Source: Epiperipatus broadwayi
Lineage: Eukaryota > Onychophora > Udeonychophora > Euonychophora > Peripatidae
Direction: 5' to 3'
DNA length: 64,000 nucleotides
Assembly (NCBI GenBank): GCA_028023455.1
Contig: JAQFVV010006720.1
Location: forward strand, 272,501-336,500
The first letter of the stretch is position 1; every line of letters begins with the position of its first letter. Positions 1 through 18,197 of this stretch are shown piece by piece. A program made the position numbers and the translations under genes. The notes under the pieces were generated by a model. The model saw only the letters and a program-made list of their open reading frames with translations. It did not search any database and was not told the DNA's origin.

Positions 1-1920
1 ATAGTGCAATCATATCATACTGGATATGCAAATATGTGTGCATGTGTGGAAATATAGAACATGAATCCATGTCAAAGATGAATTCTAAACATAACTTTAA
101 ATAAATAAAACATATATTACAAGATAATTTAAAATATACATTTGGTTTTATAGTTTACACATATACATGTTTGGGGATAATTTTAACATCAATTATTCGA
201 TAGTCTATGTGAAAATAAACAACATGAAAATTAGCTTTCTGTTTTTTTTATTTTTATTTTAATATAGGACAGCTATCAATCCATTTTAATAAAAGAAACA
301 TTATAATACCAGCAACATAATAATAAACATGAGTTTAAAATTCTTTGTGTATTACTTTAAAATATATTGAAGTTATCAGTTAATTCTTATAAATATATGA
401 CACAGAAACATTATAACACTCTGCTAACATAATTAAATATAATGTTATTTTATATTTTTTGGTGTTTTATTTTCATTATACTCAAGCTATCAATCACTTC
501 TGATATGCTCATGAAAAATAAAACTCTATGAAACACTGGCACTAAAATTATAAAATGTGAAACTAATCTTATTGGCATTTTTACTTCAAATGCATCTCCA
601 AATAATATTAGAGGGGTTTATATCTATGAGTAAGAGGTCAAGCTATCCTTCTCAGATCAAATAAGTAACTCTATTAATTAGCTATACTTTCTTTTCATTT
701 GCTTACTCATTCAAATGAGCATTAAACATTATGAGAGTTGATGGTATAAAATCTAAATAATTAATATGATGTTATTTGAAACAATAATTACAAAGTTACA
801 CATTAATGATGGCTTTCTCCATACCTTACAATTTAATAATATTTTATGCTTGCATCTGAATTATGCTATCTGTTATAAAATAATTAATAGATGTAAATGT
901 GATTGGTTTACTTATGAAATAGGGATAAGTGTCATAATATGGATGATGGCAATGACCAACTAAGCTTGAACACTAATTCTACATCAACTGTTCCATGACA
1001 AAAATCAACTCTACCTTTTTTTTATTTTTTTATTACAAACTATCATAAACATGGCTTTGAATAAATTATGGGAAATCATTCCACAGAATATATGATTGAT
1101 AAAAAGACTTTCTTCACTTTAATAACTTAAATAACAATACACAGTGACTCCCAAGCCTAATTTCCGAGTCTTAAAACAAACTGGTGTGTACATGGTCTCT
1201 TCACCAAAAAAATAAGCTAAATACACTATTTGGCTTTACATATTATAATTCATAAAACACAATTACCTAATCTGGTGGAAATAATCTACTCCTAACAAAT
1301 ATTTCAACAAGCTAAGGGAGAGCTTTCTCAATCCCTGACAATATACTCTATAACCCACTCATGTCAAACACTCAAATAAATTAAGGGAGACTTATCTCAA
1401 TCCATGACAAACAATAAATAACATAAACAATTTCCTTCTGCATGGCCACTAAATACATTTCAATCTAAGCATAATAAAGAAATAATAAATTCACACTTAA
1501 TTAAATCTCTAAACTTTCCACTTCATTTTGGCACAATTCATCATTTGAAAATTATTGTAACTAAATTATTTCTACTTTTAATTCAAACATTATTATAACT
1601 GGATTAAATAACAGACATGTATATATATAAGCATAATAATGCATAAACAATTTCAAATCACATTTGATAAAAAAAAAATACTGTAATGAAATTAATTAGG
1701 GTAAATTGTAAAAGTAATATAGAATAAATCTTTCATTTCTGACAAGTATAATATATTAATTTGCAAATATAATAATTATTATTAAATAAGCAAGACAAAA
1801 TAACTTGTAGCAAAGCAAAGATGAAATAAATCTTTAGTGTATTTGGCATTAGCCCAAAATTAAAATAAAAGTTTGGTTTGGCATAAACAACAAATCTTTA
1901 AATTTTGAGTAAAACAATTA
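1..1920. other. AT-rich spacer, no gene seen
   Basis: Both strands are dense in stops and only short open frames occur (longest about 65 codons, AT-biased and without recognisable motifs). There are short A and T runs but no long microsatellite. I see no RNA gene, no mobile-element terminus and no convincing splice-bounded exon here. Confidence 0.6.
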
Positions 1921-2681
1921 TGAACCTATTAACTGCTAATTATATTATTGGTTGTGTCAGCTAAAAATCAAAGCTTTTAATTGGCCAGCTCTTAAACTGA
2001 AGACAAGTCAATTGTCAAAATATTTTCACTTTTAATATCATATTGACTTTATATTCGTTTATAAAAAGTATATTACTACATTGTCAGGTTATAAAAGTGA
2101 ACGAAAGTTCTTTCAAAAATAAATTACTATTTATTTATTATAAAATATTCAATTCTGGCAACATAATGCCATCATATAAACAAAGAGTTCATGACGAAAA
2201 TGCCTTTTTACGTTATAGAAAAGTAAATATTTCTTTTTGCTAAATCAAATATTTTTATTAAAATCTTCAATATTTTTTGAAAATAATTTTATTTTTAGTA
2301 TACTCTCTGAAAATGATTTGTAATTACTCAATATATACTTTTAATATACTTTAAATTATATTCAAAATGAAAACCTCAGCATTTTTCTTTATTTTCTTTG
2401 ATCAGGCGGTTTCTTTGTACTTTCCAGCCAATCAGAATGTCTTTTTTGGCTGAGAGCCAGCTGACAGCCAATCACCGACAAGCTTCTTTCTTTGTTTACC
2501 TTTAAATGTGGTTTTATTGATTTTTTACTTGTAAAATAATTTGGAAGAGGGCACCATCTTACAGAACTTTTAAAAAGCTAATCAATAGCTGTCAAATGAA
2601 TATCCTAGCATTAAAAATAATGGAATTAGAGTGACGTCAGCTGTCGACGAGAGGCCTCATAAGAGGTGGGAAAAGGGTTAA
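1921..2681. mobile_element. piggyBac-type MITE, copy 1
   Basis: A non-autonomous repeat of about 760 bp that is alignable along its whole length with 11631-12406. The right end reads GGGAAAAGGGTTAA, and the left end, TGAACCTATTAACTGC, is a mutated version of the TTAACCCTTAAACC seen in the other copy. TTAA target duplication with CCC/GGG termini is the hallmark of piggyBac-superfamily transposons. No transposase is encoded. The right half carries two CCAAT motifs (around 2428 and 2468) and a perfect cAMP-response-element palindrome TGACGTCA at 2632-2639. Superfamily assignment rests only on the termini. Confidence 0.7.
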
Positions 2682-5312
<2,631 letters not shown>

Positions 5313-5362
5313 AACTAAAATAAAAGAGAGACTTAACATAAAAAAGTCTAATTTCTATATTA

Positions 5363-5810
5363 CCACTGTAAATAAAATTATTATTAATGAGAGAATGGCA
5401 TTGTCAAAATGATGAGTAGGAACATATTAAGGAGACTAATAAGTTGTAACTATAATAGACATTGAAATCTATTAATGATCAAAATATTAACTATCATTTG
5501 AAATATTGGAAACTTAAATTTGTCAACTTCTTCTTAAGGTTTAAAAATAGCATAATAACAATGATTAGAAACAATAATGCTCAGAAAATAATTATGCATG
5601 GACTCATCATTTCAGATCTTTGGTATCTGGCCTATTTCAAGCCTTAGTTAGGCAGCCATTGTATTCTCAATTAACAAGTACAAACTATAAACAAATTATT
5701 AAGAACAAATTATTATAACTCCAGAAATAACATCAAGTGGGAGAGTACACTGATAACTCAATAAAATACCTTTTCAATAAATTCAACAATAGATATTACC
5801 CACTTTCATA
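5363..5810 (+). repeat. 450 bp dispersed direct repeat, copy 1
   Basis: This stretch aligns in the same orientation with 8828-9260. Shared blocks include ACATATTAAG, GGCCTATTTCAAGCC, AGTTAGGCAGCCATTG and CCCACTTTCATA. The copies are diverged by point changes and small indels, so the duplication is not recent. The two copies bracket about 3 kb holding a decayed coiled-coil frame, which resembles an LTR arrangement, but there are no TG..CA ends, primer-binding site or pol domain. Confidence 0.75.
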
Positions 5811-6439
5811 GTAGGTTGAAGTACAGAAGAGTTCCCCTTTTTTTACACAATGTAAGCTTATGGTTAAATACCTGTAGAGGTCCCTACTATCATATTTTAT
5901 ACACATATTCTTAAGGTTACAGCCTCGGTAAATATTACTATATATAATAAGAAAACTTGGCATGTGATTTATTAGGAGATCTTTTCCAGGCTACTCTGCT
6001 GAAGGATAAGGGATAAAACTCCTAGCTTTAAAGGTTCCCTTTTTTCCATAAAGAGCAGCAAGCATAAAAGCATTCCTATTTTATTTGTAATTTGAAATGG
6101 CCCTGCATACAAATGCAGACACTTCTTAATTTTTTTTGTGGATTGCTAAAATGAGATTTATTATATCAGGACCACTCTGGTTTAACACTTGAGTCTTATT
6201 CTGGGCTTTTCCTTTTTGCAAATCATATTGTTGTCTGCATAACATTGCAAATATATATTCAGTCCATTATTAATATCTCCATTTTTCATTTTGATTGGAC
6301 ACTTATAGAATACATCTGGATGATTTATTTTATGTAACCTCTGAATACAGAATCCACTTAGATATATGGATTCTTAGTACCATGCATAATGTACCTTTAA
6401 AATTTTCAGAGAAATTGACTCTCTATACTATATATAATG

Positions 6440-7306
6440 TACTTTTAAATTTTCTAGAGAGACTGATTCTCTATACCAGATATAATTTATCTTTAATCTA
6501 TTTAAGAATATAGATTTTTGAAACTGCACATGCTGGTTGGTTAAGAAATTTAGAACTATATATTGTTGAAACTTTTGTTCTCTTTCTAAAATATCTGGTT
6601 TCATCTGCCCTATTGCCTCTCTTAATTTTATCATGTTATCTTGAGAATAGAGTTTTTCTTCCAACTCTCTTCTCCTTATTTTTACTTAATAGTCCACTTT
6701 AATCAGATATGTATCCATTTCCCTATGGGTTCTCTTCCTTGGAATTTGTTTTAGGGCTTTCTCTTTTAATATAACCATTTTATCTTTTACATCATGTTGT
6801 TCCCTCAACTCTGTTTTATTCTTTTATCTTCATGATCCATCCTAATCTACTTCTTAGAACTTATCCTCTATTAGTATATTACCCAGTTGATTAATTTCTT
6901 CATCTAATCTCATGCCTTTCTCTATTATCAGTAGTCTGACTATTTAGCTTATCTTTTAACACTAGTGACCTTTGACTAGCTTCCCATTTTATTGCTTCTA
7001 TAGATCTACAGACTCCTACAATATCCTCTAATGATGCAAACATATTCTTATACTCTATATTGTTTTTTATATCCTAGTTTCCAAGGCTATGATCATTCAG
7101 CTGTTATTTTTGATAGAGTTATCTATCTTGGCTTTGAGATCTTCCCTCAAACTTTCTATACCTTGCTTGGTATATTTATTTGGTCTTTTACTATCTTCTC
7201 TTAGACTTTTATTACTTAACTCCATCTTTTGTTCTAAACTTTTGAACATCTGCATTATCATTTCCATTTCATGTTTATTCATTTTATTAAAATTTAATAT
7301 ATTCAA
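6440..7306 (-). pseudogene. decayed coiled-coil protein frame
   Basis: Read on the minus strand, the segment begins with an open frame (7306 down to 7097) rich in Met, Lys and Glu with heptad-like spacing (HEMEMIMQMFKSLEQKMEL). Charged, helix-like sequence continues through several stops and frameshifts to about 6440, for example VLKDKLNSQTTDNRERHEIR and ELEEKLYSQDNMIKLREAI. It resembles the long coiled coils found in ORF1 or gag-like proteins of retroelements, but no RNA-binding or catalytic motif is visible. A similar decayed frame lies at 18198-19012 on the same strand. The function and family are unrecognised. Confidence 0.4.
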
Positions 7307-7717
7307 TATATTCCATATATACGCTCCCGATCACCAAAAATCCACACATCATTTTCCTGTCCGACACCTATCTCTGACTGACCAACTGATTTGCTTTTCA
7401 CCCTGCTCTATTATGCATTACAAATACAAAAAGAAATTATATTTAATATCCCTTATTCAATTAATCACACAACAATAATCTATATAGTGCATGTCTGTCT
7501 GAAATAGCCCACATTATACATTCATCTATTCTCCCAGATATCTGACAGATACTGATAATGATTAGCATTTTACAATCATGAGATAAACAAAAGAATTCAG
7601 TCACAACCCTATAATCACACAATGCATCATGAGCAGTCAGAGGACCATCCCAATTCGATCACCTTAAGCTACCACAACCCTTGATTAAATGATGCAAATT
7701 CTGTTGCAATAAAAAAG

Positions 7718-8122
7718 GCATTTAAGTCTTAGGAGCTAAAATAGATAAAAAATGCCTTGCTCTTTCTTTCTTGGAGCCTTATGTGGCAAGTATCAAGAAT
7801 ACTCTGCTTACTTTAAGTCTCAGGAGCAATAAAATACATAAAAAATATGCCTTGCTTTCTCTCTATCTTTCTTGGAGTCTTACGTAGAAAATTTTGAAAT
7901 GATGCCCTGAATTATAGACTACATAAAACTATGTCTTTCTCACCCTCTTGGAGTCTTATAAGCATATATCATGGCAAGACTGCTGTTAACTGCTTCATGA
8001 TAAAATAAGAATAACATAACTGGCTTGGAAAACTATGCCATGCTCTCTCTCTCTTGGTGGTATATAGGCTGATATCGTGGCAGGTCTGCTGTTAACTGCT
8101 TCATGATAAATAAGGATAACTT
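7718..8122. repeat. imperfect ~100 bp tandem repeat, about four units
   Basis: Four diverged units share the series ATGCCTTGCTCT, CTTGGAGTCTTA and, in the last two, CTGCTGTTAACTGCTTCATGATAAA. Units vary in length and are clearly old. There is no coding capacity. Confidence 0.6.
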
Positions 8123-8827
8123 ATAAATTGGGTTGGAGCAGTGAATGGGTTTGATCATTCATGGGTAACATGAATTCATAGCATTCTCAAGGCAATGACA
8201 AAACTATCCATTCATCATCAAAATTGCAATCTAACCAACCAAACTCCAATGACCAAACATCCAATCCAACCTCCAAAATCATACCCTTTTTACAAAATGA
8301 ACTCTTCAAAAACACATGAGACTACTATCCCATAATTCATCACTATTACTATGCCTGTCCCTATCTGGCAATAAATCATTATAATGTTTCAAAAAAATAT
8401 ATATTATTTATTTCACCACTGTCTTAAGTTGTGATATACATCTATTTTCAAAATTGAGAAAAACAAAACTATGCTGTTTTATGGCTGTACCCACTTTATC
8501 ATCATCAATGAAAAATTTAATCATATTAAACATCATCGTATACAAATCTAAAATAAGACTGTATGCGAAGACAATTTTGTGAGACAAAAAAAATTTACAA
8601 AAAAAAAATTCTTTTTTTTTTTCATCCACACACCTCCCATCTGTCTATCGACTACTTTTCTCAGATATATGGTGATATATCATGCCCAGTTGGGCATCCA
8701 TTGTAACATAATATTTTAGGAGAACATTGCATCTTTAAAAAGTAGTAACTATTATAATATTTCATTTCTTGGTAATCAGTTCAAATTAACCATTGTAAAT
8801 ATAAATAAAATATGGGACTAATAGAAT

Positions 8828-9260
8828 CCATTGTAAGTAAAATTATTAATGATAAAAATGCTTATCTCAAACATATTAAGGGAACTAATAATTTGTAACT
8901 ATAATAGTCATTGAAATTTATTAATGATCAAAACATTAATTATCATTCGAAATATTGATGGCTTAAATTCATCAACTTCTGCTTAAGATTTAAAAATGTC
9001 ATAATATCAATGATAAGAAACAATAATGTTCAGGCAATAATTATGCTTGGAGACTAGTCATTTCAGCTCTCTGGTATATGGCCTATTTCAAGCCCTAGTT
9101 AGGCAGCCATTGTATTCTCAATTAAGAAGTATAAACTAAAACAAATTATTAAGAACAAACCATTATAACTCTGGAAATAACATCATGTAGGTGAGTACAC
9201 TCTTAAATCAATAAAATATCTTCTCAATAAATTAAACAGTTGATTTTACCCACTTTCATA
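8828..9260 (+). repeat. 450 bp dispersed direct repeat, copy 2
   Basis: This is the partner of 5363-5810, in the same orientation and 3.4 kb downstream. Homology fades after CCCACTTTCATA in both copies and starts near TTGTAARTAAA. Confidence 0.75.
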
Positions 9261-10844
9261 TCTTGGTTTGATATCAAGTGCATGTTTAAGTGAATAACAA
9301 GTGAATATGGTCTAGCAGGGCACCACTATGTTATCTGAACCTAGTCAAAGGTATATCTTATAACTTTTTTACATGTACCGGGTTTGAATCTTTATTGTTA
9401 CTTTATTTTTTAAAAAAAGTGATGATTTGCTTTTAGACCCATATCACTCTATGCACTAAAATTTAGGTAAACATAAAACATCCTTAAACTAAAGTGGAGA
9501 ATGTAAAATTCATCAGACAGAAATAATATCCTAGATCTTAACATAATTAATGCATTTCAATATCTTTATAAGGTTTACTAGCTCATATTATACTATTAAT
9601 TTAAGATGGCAATTCACTCATCCTTGCATGATGTAGATGATGGAATGGTGGTTATTATAATGATTTACGAATGTCAACTGAATACCATGAAATAACATTT
9701 ATTTATGGCCTTTAAACATTTATCAAGCACATTAATTAAAACATGATGATGATGATGATGATAATGATTATGACAATAATGATATAAGTACCATCCATAG
9801 CTATAGAGCTAAACCTTATTATAAACTTAACCTTTACACATTCATATCTATTTGTTAATCTTAATACATCTAATTATATCTTAAAGAATTAATATTCACC
9901 ATTGATGATGAATGATCACAACTAATAAAGAATACTCTCAATGAATATATACACTTCATTTAATAAAACAAATTAACATTTATTAATCCATTACTAACAG
10001 ATACAGACAATTTAAAGATAAAACTAAGAATTTACATAACTAATAATAATAATTGATTATATTGCACCCATAAGATTAATTTTAAGTTTTGCCCTCTTTT
10101 CCATCAACAATATAATGTATATCAAATTAGATAACAGATTTGCTAGAATTTGCTCTCCACAAAAAAAAAATATTTCATAAAAAAATCCTCTCATTTTTTT
10201 GCACACATACTTTTATAATTTAACATGTAAAGTAGAATGATTAAGGAGAAAAAAAATGATAGTAGAATTGAAAAGAGCAAGATTTTCAGAAACATGTTTT
10301 TAAATTACTTCTCCCCCCATCCCAACAATGCTTCAATATTGCTATTTTTTAACTTAAAACAAAAATAATCTAATATCTTTATGCTGCCTGTTGTTATCAC
10401 ATTCACACAATCTCATATACATGTAACAAGTTAATACATTACTGTGTGTGTTTATCCCCATTATAACTAAACATTATTTAAAAACAAAATAATAATACAA
10501 AAGAAATATGTGTACATATTAATAACATCTTATAATTTGAGATTAATATACAATAATACCCTTTAGAAAATACACTTCATTAAAAAGCAGGGTATAATAG
10601 TTTTAGCATACACAGACCTATTACTCAAGGTTATTGCTATTATTATTGAAGAAATTTTTTTTTCAATTGACTTTGTTTGTGTTAAAGTTTTGAGAAAAAA
10701 ATATAAAACTTCATTTCAAAATTTTATGAATAGTCTCTGTTATCATAAAAATAAAATAGATAACAAAAATCCATATTACCAGTCCAAGAGTTCAGACTTA
10801 GCTAGTCAAATGTTCATACTTTTGCAGCACATAATTTCCACAGT
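9261..10844. other. AT-rich spacer
   Basis: No coding or RNA signal was seen. A short (GAT)n run lies near 9744-9762. Confidence 0.5.
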
Positions 10845-11147
10845 TCACTGAAACAGTTTCTTTTCCTGAGGCTTATAATTAATTAATGGGGATGATGACG
10901 ATAAGGTTATTTCTTCACTGGGAATCATTTGGGCACTGTAACTGTTTCTTCCCCTCCAGTTAAATATAATTATTCTAATGAATGGAGTATACCAGTTGTT
11001 CTCCCATTTATAATTTTTATTGGGTCTAAATTCAGTCACTGGAATAACTGGACTTCCTGATTCAATATTTATTTGTAGATTAATGAATTTTCTTCAACCT
11101 TCAAATGCAGGTGAATGTTTTCTTCTATTTAAAACATCTAATTTCTC
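10845..11147 (-). pseudogene. unrecognised protein-like stretch, minus strand
   Basis: One minus-strand frame reads for about 100 codons with a single internal TGA (after PAFEG) and ends in TGA at 10845. It contains non-repetitive, compositionally normal stretches such as INIESGSPVIPVTEFRPN and SYSAQMIPSEEITLSSS. An acceptor-like TTATTCCAG lies inside it. It could be a decayed exon, a fragment of an old transposon, or chance. No domain is recognised. Confidence 0.3.
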
Positions 11148-11501
11148 TCAATCAGTCATAAGGTGTATAATATTTTTTTTTAATTTCAGACCAGACATTG
11201 TTATTATTATTATATTTACATATGGTATGTGGCACCCAGGTGCATTATGAGATTTCCCAGATGAGATACAATAGATTTCTAGCCTGCCATCCTTAGATTT
11301 TCAATCTTCAAAAAAATTTATATTGAAAACAAAAATGATTTTAAATGGATATCTGGAAGAATTAAAAATGTTTGTCTTTTTTTTGCACTATTTTAAAAAC
11401 TCTTTTCTAACTGATTTTTTCAGACTGGTTTTATTCCTTATTTTGAGCCATCTCATTTAATTACAGTGGTAGTGTGATTTTTTTTTATCTTTTGTTTACA
11501 G

Positions 11502-11620
11502 ACACATATGAATCTTCGCACCACCATCGTAAAAGTTACACCTCTGAAAATCTGAGCTTCTTTACCTTTGATCTAAGATGTGACTACCTTCAAATTAGAG
11601 TTCTCACCAAGCTTAAGTAA
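11502..11620 (+). other. candidate terminal exon, plus strand
   Basis: A long pyrimidine tract followed by TTTGTTTACAG (ending at 11501) matches a strong splice acceptor. It is followed by 39 open codons (TYESSHHHRKSYTSENLSFF onward, ending LTKLK) to a TAA at 11618. Base composition is less AT-biased than the neighbours. The piggyBac-type MITE inserts 10 bp downstream. No homologue is recognised; chance is possible at this length. Confidence 0.3.
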
Positions 11621-11630
11621 TCTTTCTCCT

Positions 11631-12406
11631 TTAACCCTTAAACCACTAATTATATTATTGGTTGTATGAGATAAAAATCAAATCTTTTAATTGGCCAACT
11701 CACAAACTGAAGACAAAGCCTAATGTTAAAACATATTCACCTATAATATTAAATTCAACTCAGATACGTTTATAAAAAGTATATTACTAATTTTTCAGGT
11801 TATGAAAGAGAACGAAAGTTCTTTCAAAAATAAATTGCTATTTATTTATTATAAAATATATTCAATTTCAGCAAATATAAAGTGAATGTCTAAACAAAAA
11901 AGTGCTGACGCAAATGCTTTTTTTCAATGTTACGTTATTGAAAAGTAAAGATTTCTTTTTGTTAAATCTTAAATATTTTTACTAAAATCTTCAATATTTT
12001 TCAAAAATAATTTTGTTTTTTTAGTTTATTTTTTAAAAATTATTTTAATTTCTCAAATTATACTTTTTTAAATACTTAAATCACATTCGAAATGAAAATC
12101 TCAGCGTTTTTCTTTATTTTCTTTGATCAGGTGATCTCTTTGTTCTTTCCAGCCAATCAGAATGTCTTTTTCGGATGAGAGCTCACTGACAACCAATCAC
12201 TGACAATGTTCTTTCTTTGTTTAGGTTTAAATGCGTTTTTTTTTATTTTTTACTTGTAAAATAATTCGGAAGAGGGCACCATCTTACAGAACTTTTCAAA
12301 ACCTAATCAATACCTGTCAAACGAATATTCTAGCTCAAGATCTAGTAGAGTTAGAGTGATGTCAGATGTCGACGAGAGGTCTCGTAAGAGGCGGGAAAAG
12401 GGTTAA
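11631..12406. mobile_element. piggyBac-type MITE, copy 2 with intact TTAA ends
   Basis: The element begins TTAACCCTTAAACC and ends GGCGGGAAAAGGGTTAA, giving TTAA target duplications at both borders and short CCCTT/AAGGG inverted termini. About 770 bp, non-coding. It aligns with 1921-2681 throughout, including the CCAATCAG motif. The CRE-like site seen in copy 1 is mutated here to TGATGTCA. It sits just after the candidate exon at 11502-11620. Confidence 0.78.
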
Positions 12407-13023
12407 CACAAAATTGCAAAGTAAATAATTTAACAGTTTTAACTCTTCTTTTTTCATATGTAATAAATGTAGATTTCTTTATGCAATGTACACACACACT
12501 TTATCATCCAAATAATTTATAAAAACTTGCCTATTAAATAATCTGAATGCTTTTTTATAAATTATAATTTTAATATCCAAATTTAAATCCTTAACCTTCA
12601 AACCCCAAATTTTAATTACATAAAAGAAAACAGAAACATAGAATAAAGTAGTAGAATCTAGCTTCATGTGTAGACTAATTTTGAAGAAAGTTTAACATTT
12701 GATGTATAAAATGACAACTAAATAGCTTACACATACACTGCCTATATATGTGTTATAACCCTACATAAAAATTTAACTATTGAATAATTTAAATGTGTGT
12801 ACTACTCTTGTTTTTATCAACACTCAAACAACTGAAGAACATAACTGTTGTCCCCACTCTCTTACTGACTTAGGTTTTTCTGGACTTGATCCTGTAGGGT
12901 TTAAACTTGGGTGCCCTACAGCTTTCTTACCTATAAAAAATGTGATGATGATTTGTGTTCCACATTTTCTTTCATGCACATTACTACAAATTTAGCTACT
13001 GACTAAATTGTAATGGGACAACA
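12407..13023. other. AT-rich spacer
   Basis: No supported feature. Short open frames on both strands show no domain. Confidence 0.5.
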
Positions 13024-15555
<2,532 letters not shown>

Positions 15556-15570
15556 CATTGTTCACCGAGA

Positions 15571-17332
15571 GTGCCACCATATCTCTACATTTCTGGAAAA
15601 TTTATTTATTGTGATCAAAAATGGATGAGGATGATGGTTTACACAGACTAGATCTAGGGGAAAGTAAGAGCTCGAGAATATTGTTTAGAAAATTATGAAA
15701 TAAAAGCACTAAGATAAACATCAGCCAAATTAATTTTCAACAATTTTTTATATTTTATGTATGAAAAATATAAATTATGAAATAAAAGTTAATAATACAA
15801 TAATAAGGTTATACCAGGTGTGACCAGAAATAATAAAATCCATGGCTCTGGCTGACAGTCTAATTTTTTAATAGTGAACTACAAGAGGAAGGAACAAATT
15901 TCTTTCAGCTGACAATTCTCCTACAACACAGGTTTCTTTATTTAAAGATATCAAAACAATACATTCTTAAAATAAATGAATATGTCAGTGTATAAATTAT
16001 AAAATGGGAGAAAATATATGTCTCCATTGAATGAAATAATAAAATTAAAAAATACTCTGACATAAATGATTTCAAATTAATAAAATATTAAATTGATTAT
16101 TTAAAGAAAACAATCATTTAAAACTGGTGAATCACCAACCAAATGATTGGCCAAAACTACACTGTGTACAGTAATTAAAGATCGCAGGAGGAGACAGGTA
16201 ACTAATTATAAAATAAGCTGTCTTATGAACCATTTTAAGAAAGGGAATAATTATAATTACAAAATAAATTTCCAAACAAATTTCCCAGTACATGCTTTGA
16301 CAAATAAATTTAAAACAATTTGTAAATGATAAAATATATCTAGTAAACTAAATATTAATGTTCGACCTAAAATTTTATTAAATAAATTATCAGAGAGTGC
16401 ATTTGAGATAAAAATATCAAAACTTTAATTGCCTTAGCAAAAATAAACATTCTATCACCTAGAATTTAAATGGGGAATTAGGAGTATTTTTATGTTAGCA
16501 GTTCACCCAAACCAACTACATTCCTTTATAGAGATTAAAGTTAAAAATGATGCATGAGAAAAACTAACGGGACTACACAGATGAGCTTTTCGTAGTCTGG
16601 AAAACAAATGTAAGTAAAATTGAAAAAATTCTGCAAAACACTCTTGGACAAGTATGTTTAAACTAGCCATTGTTAGTCTCACAGAAGAAAATAAGATTAC
16701 GATTTACATAATCTGAACCATGGAAAATAAAATTTCTACTTAGAAAAACAGAACAACACACAATAAAATGCCAGCCAAAAGATTTTGCGGTTTGAAAAAT
16801 GTGCAAACTCAGCAAATTTAAATCAATAATTGATGCATAAAATAGGTACAGTACATCAATACATGTGAACAAATTAAAATTATTAAAATAGCTAAAGTAT
16901 TTACAAAGAATTATACATACAAATAGAGATATATTAAGCATATAAAATATAAGCTCACTAGACACTCCCTGATAAATTAAATTGTAAGCAAACTTGGAAT
17001 ATTTAAACTAAGATTTCAAGACACATTATTAATACAATGAAAAGCAAATAAGTTAATAAATAGGAAGTTAAATAATTATTAAGATATCAGTATTATTTTT
17101 AGTTTGAGTGGAGATTTAACTAAAGATTATACCATGGAAAGAATAAAACAAAATATTTACCCCACTGTAATGCAAAGGTCGGACGGTTACCAACAGTGCA
17201 AACTTTTATTTCAGTTCATATTTCAGGTGGTCCATCTTTTATTGTGGCAAGTGAAGAGGCAAATTGGGGGATCCAGTTTATTTTACACTATCATAGCATG
17301 ACTGAAGAATAGTTGGAAGTCAAGGATTCATC
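15571..17332 (+). repeat. R2 interspersed repeat, copy 1
   Basis: This aligns with 45382-47118 over 1.7 kb. Shared blocks include GTGATCAAAAATGGATGA, GAGAATATTGTT, GAATATGTCAG and TCATAGCATGACTGAAGAAT. Both copies keep a minus-strand open frame (here 16663-16965; there 46408-46752) rich in hydrophobic residues, with the shared words NFNLFTCID and YASIIDLNL. That could be simple nucleotide homology. There is no recognised domain and no terminal structure. Confidence 0.7.
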
Positions 17333-18197
17333 ATTTGGTTAAGTTATAAAGGTATATTGTTGATTACAAAATGTATAGTAGTATATTTTGACATCTTGTG
17401 AGAGAAAAAAAAATTAACAACTGCAAATTTTTATAAGAAAGTAAATGTCCAAACAACTACCAATATGGTATGAATCTCAGCAGTCTATAATCAAAGTGCT
17501 AAAATGAATACTAAATTTCACTTTGAAGCAGCATGTTAGCCAGAAATAAAAACAAAACTCTTGTCCTAAATTTTGCAGGGTTATTTATACCCACACTACA
17601 TTTCTACATAAACTTTTTTTCTCTTGGAATTCTACACCTTAAATCAGGGCAATTCTCAATCTCCCACTCAAACTAATATAGGAAACCTGACCAGGCATTA
17701 TTTTAAACAAAAACAACAACACAAAATTAAATTTCTGCTTTTAGATTCTGGTTTTTAATCAATTTGATTTAAAAATAAATAAAAACAAGCAGTAACAGAA
17801 ATGTATTTTGATATGAATTTGAAATAAAAAAAATAAAATAATATATTTTAAACATAAATGAGTATGTCCTTTTTTAAAATAATTTAATTTTTTTTTAACA
17901 TTAAAAATGTAATGAAAATAGGAGTTTTTAATTTTTGGTAATAAAACCATTGAATCTGATATATCATCCAGTTCAATTCCTCTAAGAGGTATCAAAAAAA
18001 AATAAAAGCATTCCTGTGCAATTTTTAACTATAACATTAACCCCTTTCCTAGAAACCTGGCTGAATATTTACATTGCACTCAGAAAAAAAAAAAAACTGT
18101 ATTTCATTTTAAACCTTTCTCCATTCTCATAAATCATTAACAAAATCTTTTTTTTTTATCAAAACAATCTGTCCTGTTACTAAAAGTGGAACTCTTA
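17333..18197. other. AT-rich spacer
   Basis: No supported feature between R2 and the decayed coiled-coil frame. Confidence 0.5.
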
